A stretch of DNA of 64,000 nucleotides from Tribonema minus (taxonomy: Eukaryota; Sar; Xanthophyceae; Tribonematales; Tribonemataceae): positions 124,001 through 188,000 of the forward strand of contig JAFCMP010000070.1 of assembly GCA_017506865.1 (NCBI GenBank), read 5' to 3'. Positions within the stretch are counted from its first letter, which is position 1, and each line of letters begins with the position of its first letter. A program made the translations under genes and the position numbers. The notes below the pieces were generated by a model. That model was not told the DNA's origin and searched no databases. It was given only the letters and a program-made list of their open reading frames with translations. Below are positions 1 through 10,857 of this stretch, piece by piece.

Positions 1-682
1 CGGCGTGGCTCCGTATCTGTGTTGTCGCTGATTCATTCCATTTGCGTCAGCGCTCCATCGCCTCAAGTGGATTGTTCAGGTGCAAGTGCACGTGGCACAC
101 CGTGCTTGAGGCTGCGGCGCCTTCGCACATGTGTGCTAACCAAATCACCAAACTGGGGTACATGTATGCGCTTCACAAATGGGTACATGTATGTACTTCA
201 CACATATTTGTGACTCTTACGTATGCGCACGCGCCGCAGTGCTGCGCTGCCTGCCAGCCCAGGAGCAAAGTGGGTCCCAGAACCCTAGCTGTCTTCCACC
301 TCCTCGGCGCGCTCTTCGTGTACCTCGTGACAACGCTCAGCTGATGCGTATCAGTGCTCATCTGCCCCCTGCCCCCCCCCCCCCCCCAATGCCCCCCTAC
401 CCCCTTTTCCATGTGCGCGCAGTGGTGCCAGAACCTCAACAGCTACCACGTCTGCGGTGTGCTCTGTGACGCAGGACACCTGCATTGTCCTGTGTCAGTG
501 CTCATCTGCCAATCCCCCGCCCCCCCCGTACGCCCCCTGCCCCCTTCTCTGCCCCCGCAGCGGTGCCATAACCCCAACAGCTACACCTGCACGGTGTGCT
601 GGGTGACGCAGGGCATCTACGACGTTTCGTGTCAGTGCTCATCTGCCCCCCCCCTCCCCCCCCTGCCCCCCTGCCCCCGCAG
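1..682 (+). repeat. Intron end with tandem ghost copies of the next exon's acceptor edge
   Basis: This is the 3' part of an intron of the dehydrogenase gene. Copies of polypyrimidine tract plus CAG plus the exon start (tggtgccagaaccc...) occur near 421-475 and 561-620, ahead of the exon I chose at 683. The copies differ by substitutions. The one at 683 is the only one whose reading frame runs on to the next exon junction. C-homopolymer tracts are prominent (for example 367-388). Confidence 0.6.
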
Positions 683-3600
683 TGGTGCCAGAACCCCAAC
701 AGCTACACGTCTGCAGTGTGTTCGGTGACGCAGGACATCTATGACGCCGCGTCGTCGCCCGGTGTGAACGACGGTTTGGGTGGCTGCTCCACCGGCGGCG
801 CCTTCTACACAGGCGAGTGTGATTCTCCGCTGACTCATCTCTGTTGCGAGCGTAGATGATGGTCAGCTTTTTAGGTGACAGCGCACAGCTCCGCTCATGT
901 TGAGGTTGAGTCCTGTTGGACGGTGACGTGGCTGTTCATATTTCAGGCGGCTGCTCCACTGGCGGCGCCTTCTACACAGGCGAGTGTGACTCTCCGCTTG
1001 GCTGGCCGCTGTTACAGGCGTGAATAGTTAGCCATGTAGCTGTACGCGGACGCGGAGATCTTGGTAATGTTTGAAGAGTGCGGTCGGTCCACTCAGAGAG
1101 CTAGGCAAGGTGACCAGGGTTAGGGTTAGGGTTAGGTGACGCAACCAACCGCATGTGTGGCGACTCGATGTCGGATGTGTCACAGGGCTCGGAAGCCGTG
1201 CCTGCCTCAACGCTCAGCCACTATCAAGCTGCTGTCGCGCCTGTGCTGGCGCAACGTCAGCGCGTTCGTACTGCGGCATTGTGGGCAACCGACCAAATGT
1301 TGTCTTACTATAATGGCATCGTGCAGGGACGCAGTTCGGCACACTGAGGGTCAGGGTTAGGGTTAGGATGCTCAACAAGCGGCATAACGACTGAAGCAGT
1401 GCATACTGTGCGCCGCAGTAGCCAATCTCCATACGCCTGCGGTGTCAAGACTGATTGCTGGTATGGTCACGTACATGTACTTCAACAGGTACTTCAACGT
1501 CAACTGAAATTCTGTGTCGACGTGATTGCGGCACGTGCTTAAGTGTACAAGTCCAAATGTTGCAACCGTGTGCACGTAAGCTATCACGGGTTTAAAACTT
1601 GGTAAGCATATGCTCCGTGCAGACCGTATTCCGTGCGGCGTCCGTGCCCTTCATACTCTTTGAAATACTTGTTGAAGTGCGGGACGCTCCGCTGCCATCG
1701 CCGCTCGCGCAGGCACGGAGTTCAAGGACCGACTGATGAGCGGCGCCTACATCTTTGGCGACTACCAGAAGCAAGCCATCATGGTAAACCCCCCAAAACC
1801 CCCCGCATCTGTAGGCATCGCCAGTGTATTCCCTATTGATTTTCGCTCAGGGCGCGACCAAGCCCAGATGGTGGATGTCCATGGACTTGCAATCAGAATC
1901 TATCTACATGCCATGTTTGCTAGCAGCTCCTGCTCGCGCGGTCATGTCACGCCTCACACTGGCTGCCCCACACAATCAGAAACTTATCACCTCCTAATCT
2001 GATCGTGTAGGAAATGCGGAGGGGCCTTGAATTGTTCCAATAGCACGAGCCATCGGGTGTGCTTTCAGCGGGACTCGTACCCCCCCCCACGCTGCGTGTC
2101 AGAGGGTAGAGGGTATGTATGTACGGACTGAGGCAACGCTCAAGCTCGCTGCACTTCAGCGTTTACAGCACGCACTGTCACGGCTTTGCCTGGGCTAGAC
2201 TTGGACGCGACCGGCCAGATGTTAACGAGTCAAGTTCGCCTGCTAACGCGCATGACCTTGAATAGGGGCGCTCACGCCGCACCACATTACGGCACCGGCC
2301 ATGGTCACTGCGACTTCAAATTGTTGCGGCGCCCGCCCAACCAGCGCGCGTGCCTGCGCGATTGCCAATGCTGACGCTGATGTCCATGGACCTCCACCCG
2401 AACCCTAAAGCCAACTGGTTGAGCTTTAGTTTAGCCAACTTGTTGTACTTTAGTTCGAGGGACAATCGCTCACCGCTCAATCGCTTGCGCCGCCGCGCAC
2501 TGCAGATGCTCAGGCAGGAGGGCAGCGCCTGGAAGAAGTACACACTCTACACCGCGCTGCAGGGACCCTTCAAAGGTGGGTGGGTGACGTCGCGCGTTGG
2601 AAGGGCAGTGCTGTGCGCCAGCAAGGGCAGCAGAAGAGAGTGAGAGGCATCGCCGCACTGCTGCTGGCGGGCCAACAAGAGTGAAGTCACTCAAACACAC
2701 ATGGTAGAAATGCGACTGTCATATGGCGGAAGTAACCGCCATGATTTGTGCTGCCACAGCGCGTGCGCGCGCACGCAATCACCGTCGCGTTTTGTGGCAC
2801 CGCCCCCTTCGACATCGCCCCTTCAGAGTCTGTCGCAGTTCTGCGCGCTGACATGCTTGAAGTTGAAGTTGCTGCACCTCCTTCGCCCCCGCTGCAGTGA
2901 TTGGCTTCTTCAACGATCCCGACACCGGCGACGTGTTCGTGATGGACATATCCGGCGGCGGCACCAGCTTCCCCTCCGAGGGACTGGCCCAGATCACCAA
3001 GCTGGGCTGCGGCAACCAGTGCGGCAGTGAGTGCAAGTTGAAGTGGCGCGTTGGCATGTGATTAACTTCAAGTAGCAGTAATGTGACTGCACGCGCTGGC
3101 AGTTTGCCTGCGTGGAGAGAGGCGCTGCCTCCCAGCGCGAGCCGGGCTTTTGAGACTGAATCGGCAGCGATGAAACTTGAACTTCAAGGTGGCGGCCAGC
3201 GGTGAACACACATGAAGTGCTGCACGTGCTCACTGCTGGCAGCCGATTGCGCAGCTCGGCTTCACCAGAACACAGCGCGCAAGGGGCTGGAACAGAGCCG
3301 GATGCATGGGCAAGCAACGGAAGTGACTAGAATCTTGTATGCGTGTGTTTGCGCGAGATGCCGCCAGGGGCAGTGATGCCGATGTTGTGCACATGCCGTG
3401 CACAGCAGGAGCCTGCAGAGCTTAGTGCGGCTCACAGAGCCTAAAGCTACGGCTTCAAGGTTGCGTCTTGGTAGCGCACATGCGCTGCGGTAGCGTACTT
3501 GCACCGTAGACCTCTGCCATGTGCAATCTTCAGCGTGCCACAGCGTCGTGATTCCGAGTACTCGCTGGCGAGTCAGAGCCTGACCCGCGAGTCAGACTCT

Positions 3601-6257
3601 GAGTCAGAATTCAGGTTGTTCTCTGCAGTACCATCATAACTCCAGGCTTGCGTCACAGTAGCATACATGCGTTGAAGCCCTCTTTGTGCTTCATTGAGCG
3701 CCTGGTGCTGCACGTCCCCTCCCCCGGGCGCATGTGCCTGGCAGAAGCGTGAGGGTTAGGGTTAGGGTTAGGGTTAGGGTTAGGGTTAGGGTTAGGGTTA
3801 GCGTGACCCCTGTCGTGGCGCCCCAGACAACGTACACCTTGTCCTAGCGGCGTTACCCATTGCCCTAGGCTCCCCCCTCAGCTCCGCGCCAGCAGCTGCG
3901 TGCAGCACACACTCTGAGGTCGTTGTTGCACCAAGCCATTGAAGTTGAAGTGGGGGAAGACGCAGTGCTCAGCCGGTGCGCCTGCGGCTACTAGTCGTGC
4001 CCCAAGGGACTGCTGCTGTCGTACCGCTTGCCATAGCGGCAGCATCAACGCCTGTACCTGCGCCGCAGAGATTCCGTTGAACGGCTTTGCGCAGTCAGCC
4101 GCCTGCGCGTGTGCAAGCTGGCTGCGATGCTCGGTGACGCGTCGAAACCCTAACCTAGCCCTAACCTTAAACCCGTGGAGAGCGTCTCCGCTCGTGACAC
4201 ATGGCGCAGTTTTGGGACTGCGCCGCCTTTGCGCGGCGTTTCTCAGCACCCCGCCTCTGCTGCCTTCGTCTCCGCCTGCCGCGGCTGCACTACTGCAGGC
4301 ATATGTATCCTTGTTGCGCCTGTATATTGAAAAAATAGTAGTCATCAATTGACCAGCCCCTACACCGCTCCGGATAGATGTACTTGCGGTCAAAATTGCC
4401 AAGTCAAGAGATGGTTCTGAATGGGCTTGAATTGAACTTGATGGTGGGTAAACCACTGCGCGCCGCCGGTCCCGCACATGATTGCTTAGCGCGTCCCTCA
4501 CCGGATCGGTGCGTGTTGTCGTGTGAGCGGGTCAGAGGTCCCGAGGAAAATGCTACTGTACAGGAGCAACTACAAACCGCTGGCCAGCTCTACGGTCCTG
4601 GCTCTGACTCTGAGTCTGGTGTTCATACCCACAGCGCCAGTGCCTCGCTACAGCAGGTGTCAGGGGCTGTTCGCATGACTGCGGCCTTCGAATTGAGGTT
4701 CACGGCAAACTTCTTGGCGCGCAACGCTCATCGTTTCTCCTTGTCACCGGCGGTGGCCCTCCCGACGCAGGCGTGACCCCGCCCCCGACTTCCAACGTCC
4801 CTGACCCGGGCTGCGACCGCGGAATCAAGGTACGTACTTGCGTGTCGCGAGTGCATGCGCTGCGGCTGCTGCGTCTCATATGGCATGCATGCGAGGAGCC
4901 GTGGGGCACGATCAGAGCAGTGCGCGCCCGCTTGCGCTCTCGCGACTTGCTCTGCGAGCTCGACCTGCTCGACTCCTGGTGTCGCATGGGGCATGCAACA
5001 CCCGCATGCCCCGCAAGCGTCGCGCTGCCTGCGCGCCTCGCTGCAGCACACGCGCGCTAGAGTCATTGCCCCATGAAGTTGCCCCACTTGAACTTGAACT
5101 TGAAGTGCGCATTGCGGGCATGTCACCGCCCTGATTCCTTCGCGCGCGCGCGCGCAGCACCCAGACGCCACCAAGAAGACGTGCTGCGCCGCGGAGTGCA
5201 GGGACGCGGGCGGCAACAGCATCTGCGGCACGACCGCCTGCGGCTCCACGGGCAAGTCGGCGTCGTGCTGCAACTCGGGCATCGCCGCGCTTAACAAGCC
5301 GTGCACCGCCAACGCGCCCGCCTGCTCGCCGTACATCACAGGTGACGGCCGAACTCGCGCGCGCGCCTGCTTGTTTACATCTCAGGCGAAACGTAAACTC
5401 GCGTGCGCGCTTGCTCACTCAGGGGGGTGAGAGGGGGGTTGTGCGGCGGCGCGGACGTGGTGTGTTTACCGCGGCAGCAAGCTCGCGGCCATGCTGCAGT
5501 CAGTTCTTCAACAAGTCGTGCACCGCCAACACGCCCGTTTGCTCGCCGTACATCGCGGGTGAGCGCGGCGACTGCAGAATCAGTCGACGGCACGCGGTTG
5601 CGGGGGGGCTGCTGCTCCTGCCTGCGCTGACGAGCAACAACGGCAGTGTGACTGTCGCTGAGCAGCGATGCGCATCTGCAACACAGCCAACTTGCACTTT
5701 CAAGTGCAGCCTTTGCTACATGAGCTGAAGCGGTGTGCAAGCTTGAGGGTGAGGGCTGGGATGAGCGTTTCGGTGAAGGCAGGCTGCTTTCGGTGAGGAG
5801 GAGGGCCTGCGCAATGGTGCACATGGAACCGAGCCCTGACCTCAACCATCACCGACGCCAGTGCCATGCCTGCAGCGCCGACTCCGGATGCGCGCAAGGC
5901 GCTTCAATGACAGCCTTGAAGCGTGCCTGCGTAGCTACTGTGCGACCCCTAAACGTGCCACGACACATCCCCGCCCCCCTTCATGGCACTCATACCCCCC
6001 CCCCCGGCCCCCCCCCCCCTCCCCCCCCGCGCCCCCACGCAGCGGACCCCAAGTGTCAGTTCGGCTTCAAGCACCCCGACCCCGCCAAGAAGTCGTGCTG
6101 CCCGTACACGTGCAGGGACGCGTCGGGCGCGAGCATCTGCGGCACGTCCGCGTGCGGCTCCACAAACAAGGCGTCGTCGTGCTGCCACTCCGGCATCATC
6201 GCGCTCAACAGGGCGTGCGCGAGCTTCGTGGCGCCGTGCTCGCCGTACGCGCTGTAA
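683..6257 (+). CDS. Glucose/sorbosone dehydrogenase-like (HIPL-type) protein with two C-terminal 10-Cys domains; 5' end outside window
   Basis: I join exons 683-812, 1713-1783, 2506-2575, 2898-3026, 4771-4829, 5158-5341 and 6043-6257. All phases agree and give 285 residues plus TAA. The joined text STGGAFYTGTEFKDRLMSGA followed by YIFGDY, then GFFNDPDTGDVFVMD, fits the last blades of the PQQ-dependent glucose/sorbosone dehydrogenase and HIP-like beta-propeller family (ITGGYVYRG..., YVFGDY, and E/D-G-E-Y signatures). A tail follows with two related domains of about 65 residues (exons 5-6 and exon 7). Each has ten cysteines in the same order (C, CC, C, C, C, CC, C, C) and ends in SPY. Such Cys-rich tails suggest an extracellular, disulfide-bonded protein. 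The catalytic N-terminus and any signal peptide lie upstream of base 1. The donor after 812 reads AG|GCGAGT, a GC donor, and is the only one that keeps phase with the exon at 1713. Sugar-oxidising activity is inferred from the family. Confidence 0.72.
942..1000 (+). repeat. Ghost copy of the exon end (CSTGGAFYTG) with its own acceptor
   Basis: The segment ggcggctgctccactggcgg and the following 25 bases repeat the end of the exon at 781-825, including the GC donor context, and are preceded by tttcag. Splicing from 774 (TTGG|GTGGCTG) into this copy would also keep frame, so it could be an alternative last part of the same exon. Confidence 0.5.
3748..3803. repeat. Interstitial TTAGGG array in a dehydrogenase intron
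   Basis: About nine uninterrupted TTAGGG units, inside the intron between 3027 and 4770. Shorter runs of the same repeat, on either strand, occur near 1113-1135, 1351-1367, 6538-6550, 6777-6798, 44944-44968, 47184-47202 and 55769-55786. They match a vertebrate/stramenopile-type telomere repeat but are internal. Confidence 0.85.
5510..5567 (+). repeat. Ghost copy of exon 6 end plus donor
   Basis: The text encoding NKSCTANTPVCSPYIAG followed by GTGAGC repeats the end of the exon at 5290-5341 (NKPCTANAPACSPYITG then GTGACG). It is preceded by a possible acceptor (ctgcag at about 5501-5506). It lies inside the intron before the last exon. Its frame would also fit the last exon, so it could be a competing donor. 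Confidence 0.6.
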
Positions 6258-7496
6258 TGCGCGATTTGACGGCGCTGAGCGCTGCTACACTACAGGCAAG
6301 AGGCTGCAGCGGGGCGTGAACTTTAAGTGCAACGTATGGTGCTTGCTCACCTCTGCTGTGCGCTAGCCTCGGGTGCCTCCCCTCACGGCAGGTGACAGCG
6401 CTGGTGTGGGTTCAGATCTGCAATGCCTAAACCTGGCATGTATGTGCGTAGTCGATTCAAGCTGCGCGGCGCTGCACCACTCGCTGCCGCGCAGTGCACC
6501 GCCAGTGCTAACCCTAACTTTAGCCCTAAGTAGACCCAACCCTAACCCTAACCGTACGGCTGGAGATGACAGTGCTGCGGCGTCAACGGCTTGTTTGCTG
6601 CGCCTGGCCGCGTCATATAGGGTTAGTGTTTGAAAGGTAGCCGTTGTGTGGCACGCGTTGCGACCGTGTGAGGCCCCGGGGCATGCGTCAGTGTGGCTCC
6701 AGGCAGGCCCATGGACACTCGGTGAGAGCAGCCAACCAACGCTACGCTGTGCTGACCCCCTGCTGATTATGCGTGCCCTAACCCTAACCCTAACCCTGAT
6801 GGCGCTTGCCTGATGCTCACCCGCGGGCTGAGCCTTCGCAGACCAGCACCTCACCATGCAGCACTGCTCACTGCAGCTTGTGTCATGCGCGCACCCACAC
6901 CGCTGCGTGATACACCTCGGCGCGCAGCGTGATGCGGCGTTTGTTGAAATTGGGGTGCGAGCCAGCATCACTGACAGCTGTTTGCGTATTGTTGGTGCAG
7001 CTTGTTGCAGTCGAAGTATGCGAAACAGTTCGGCGTCTCATGCTTTGCGAGCATTGCTGCCGAGGCCCGAGTACCTGACATCTTGCAGCTTTTGACAAGC
7101 TGCCCCGCAGTGTCTCCATCGCTGAGCGCTGCTGATCTGCAGTGGCCACGCCGGTCGTACAATGCCACAGATTGTTTTGTCCTGCCATTGTGATATGCTG
7201 AGCCTTGCTTGCTCGGGCCATCACGCTGCCGCTGACGTGAACCTGACAAACAGCACTGCGCCAACACAGACACAGCGGACGGCGCCCGGTCTGATCTGCC
7301 TCCATGATTGCTGCTACCTGCTGCGTATGCCGCTGCTGCGTGCGCGCAGTGCACCTCCCCTGCAGCTTGCCAGAGGCACGTCGCAGTGCGATCACTACCC
7401 GCCTGCTGCACCTTCTGCTGCCGGCGCCTTCACCGCTGGCCGTCGCCCCCCCATCATGGATCCAGCAGCACTGCTGCCGCTGCTGCTGCTGCTGCA

Positions 7497-7532
<36 letters not shown>

Positions 7533-10500
7533 GCCGTTCCCTTGGCGGCCTGTACCCATAGCTTTGTGATGGCAGTTCAGAAGAGCATGTTGATCTGTGC
7601 TCTGAACGCTTCGCGACAGGAGACTAGAGTGCAAACGCTAGAGTCATTTTGCCTTACGAGCATGGGAGCCCCCCTGCCACCACCTCACCTGCCCCCCCCC
7701 CCCCCCCCCGCTTCCCCAGGGGGCTGTGGCTTTTACTCTAGCAAAAGCAACGTATTCTAGTGCTGCGTGCGGGGAGAACGTGCACGCTGGGGGAGCGCAT
7801 TGAGCTTTCCAGCCATATTTCTTCTGGTGGTGCACCAAGTATGCACCAGCCACGCTATGTCATATTGTTTTCTGCGCCTCCTCGCCCCGGTGCTGGGGTG
7901 TTCGCGTTGTCTGCATCGCGCCACTCGCACCGGTTTCGCTCGTCGGTTTGCGCGCACGCAGAGTCAGCTCTAGACGTGTGACACACTAGCATGTAGAGGA
8001 TCAGCTGGAGCTACAAGCAGCTGTGCTGTGCGCCTCTTCCGGTGTTGTCATCTATTCAAAGCCTTGATGCCGTGCAAAGCATGAGCAATATGCAACTTGT
8101 TTCAATGGCAGCTCCTGAGTGCGCACCCGTCTTCCCCTTGCTGCCCTGCGTCTGTAATGTGCGCCATCTAGCAAAAGCGTGCTCTACGTACTCAAGTGGC
8201 AAGGAGGCGATGCCTGTGTCAAATGGCTCCCTGTCCATGTACAGATGGAGTGATGATCAACGAGCAACAAGACGCTTTGTCACAACAATACATGTAGAGC
8301 AGTCTAGCTTGACATCAAACATTCAGACTAGGCTCTTCGCGCTAGGCTCTTCGCGCCTTAGCAAGAACAAATCAAAAGTTCAAATGCAGCCCTCCTGCGC
8401 TTGCCCATTCTGCAATGCATTGCAAGTCACCGACCAAGAACTAATGACCAAGGTGAAGTCTCTGCAGAGCGCCATTGGCGAAGGGGTCTTGCTGAGTTGT
8501 TTTTCAAAAAGTCAGCAAGAAACGGGAGGTGCACCACGTTAGTAAAGTTGCACATGCACTGCAGTGCACCTAGGCGGCAGTTGAAGTGCAACGACGAGGT
8601 GACAGCGATGCCCTCAGTTTGTCTTCGCAGCTGCGTTGCACACGCGGTCTGGGGCTAGCAACAGGTGGTTCAGGCAAGGCACGGCTGCACAAAAAACTCT
8701 GTACTGGCACGGGTACACCAACTGCATCTTTGCCATACCCAGTCTTGCGACAATGACAACAGCTCGGCACTGTCAACGCATTTTCAATCGCTTTGCACAG
8801 ATGTCAGGCAGACACACTACTGTGACTGTCATCGTGCCCATGGGTCACAAAACAACACTCGCACAGAGCACAGTCTCTCGGAGACCACAACTGATGTGCC
8901 CTAGCAGCATTGCAGGTCGTTCGCGTTCTCAGAAAGTGTCCCTCTACTTTGAGTATGTACAATATTGTTGGCTGAAGCGGACATCCTGCGGTACTCAACA
9001 TTACATAGTGCTGCTGGACGAGAGCAGCGTCAGCTCCGTACGAGAAAGTGCAGGTGCATGCGCCAGCTGATCAACGACGCCCAACCTGCGCAACAGCGTA
9101 GGGGTGATGCGCCGTCATGCGTGTACTACTGCTGCAGCAACGTTGCGGCGCGGTTCTAACACCATGCCTGTCAGGTGCGCCAACATGGCCTCGCGCTTTG
9201 CAGTGCTCGCGCCTGCGCGTCCCGCAACAGCCTGCCAGGGCTGACCAGGACGGAGACGCGGCGCTGAGCGCTGTAGCAGACGCATGCCGCTGGCAGCACT
9301 CGACGGCGGCGATGGCATTGCGCACGAGTCACTTTTGCAGCACGCCGCCGCCAGCTAAAAATGTTGTGCGGGCTCAGCCTCGGGCAAGGCGCGTCTCCTC
9401 AAGGTTTTCAGATTTCAACAACTTGATGTTGGACTTGAACTTAAACAAAGTCGCGCTGCCCGTGACGTCGCACATAGCTGCGGAGAGGCGCACGCTGCGG
9501 ATTGCCTATACGCGTACCATAGCCCGGTGAGCCAGCTGCTGGAGCTGGTCACCCTCACAGCGCACACAGGGTGAGCAGTCCGACAAGATGGGAAGCTATA
9601 TGCGGCACCTTACCAGCAAAGCAGCTAGTTGCCTTGACTTTGGTTCTCAAGAATCTCTGTAGCGTTGCTGACATTGCGTTGACCTGCGGACCTAGCTCGC
9701 ACTGTTGCGAGCTCACTGCATGCTGGTCGGCGCAAAAATCCGCAAAGCTCCTGCTTGAGCAGCCGCGAGACACTGCGATGTATTCCTGCAGTGGTGCCTG
9801 TGCTGTGTGACGGTATCACTGCTGTGATTTTACACGCGAAGCCGATGACGCAGAGGATATTCAAAGATGACATGGCTTTCTGAAGTCGTCAAGTGATGCC
9901 CGAATGTTGCCCCCACCGCAGTCCTGTGCATTTAGAGTGAACAGAGCAGTAACAGCACGCAGTTCGCTGGTGCAAGGTCTGACGTGCACCAAATGGCTCG
10001 CGTGCTCTTCACACACTCTGTAGGTCAGCGCAAACTGCACCTTTACACTCTTGACCACCGCACCCTGATGCAGCACATGCACACAGTGCAAATCAGCTAG
10101 AAGTGTATGTTCCTGCCACGGGGCATGCTGCAACGGCAGCGTCCGCTATCACATGCAGTCGCTGTGCATTGCGCAGCTTCGGAACGAAGCTTCAGGGCAG
10201 CGCTCTCGTCATTGAAAGTTGCGCACATGGCCGGACTGCTGCCACTGTGGCGCGTGTGCTCATTCGCGGCGCACAGCTCGTGCCGTAGCATCAGCGGTCA
10301 TCTTCGAAGCGCACCGTCTGTGAGAAGTGCGCAGCTGTCCGCAACGAATGCGCGCAAAGCACCATATAATGTGCTGTGGCGTGATGCCATCTGTACCTGC
10401 AATGACCACCGAGCGGGATGGCACCAGCCGGTGCTGCTGCTGCCGCACCGCGCCGTCAATCATGCAGCATCATGCACTCCATCCCTCCGTTTGAGCATCA

Positions 10501-10857
10501 GCATCATGTGCACTACAGCGGTGATCTCAGGCAACTGAAATGTGCAATGGCACGCTGCACTTAGTCCTCGAGCTAGGCAGCGGCTGCGCAGCCGGCAAGG
10601 GCGCGCTGCTGCAAGCGCTGCCGTGGAAGCGCACTGCTCAGCGCAATCGGACCGGAGTGCTGCAGAGCGCTGCAACTGCAGGGGCTGCTGCTGAGGCGCT
10701 GTCGCAATGCCGCGCCGCCGTCGCCGCCGCTGCCGCTGCGACAGCCAAGGAAAAGTCGTGGACCACCCCACAAAACGACGCTCGCGCTGCTGCCGCAGGA
10801 CGGAGGCGGCGCGGCGCTGCTGCCGGCGCACCGCGGCGCGGCGGCTGTCGCTGCGCG
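6258..10857. other. Long intergenic stretch, no supported gene
   Basis: I see no protein family here. The stretch holds short CCCTAA/TTAGGG runs, a CTG/CGG trinucleotide tract (7466-7530), a 20-base poly-C run (about 7688-7707) next to a possible splice acceptor, and AT-richer DNA around 8000-10300. One open frame at 8042-8542 (+, 166 codons, Ser-rich with a CPFC motif) has no recognisable homologue and no strong start context. I would not call it a gene without transcript support. Confidence 0.5.
7466..7530. repeat. CTG/CGG trinucleotide microsatellite
   Basis: A run of ctgctgctg followed by cggcggcgg units, about 65 bases. It is not inside a supported gene. Confidence 0.85.

Noticed and set aside
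3748-3803. True telomere or chromosome end
   Set aside because: The array is short and lies within an intron with gene sequence on both sides.
8042-8542. 166-codon plus frame with a CPFC motif
   Set aside because: No recognisable domain or splice-consistent neighbours. Left as intergenic.
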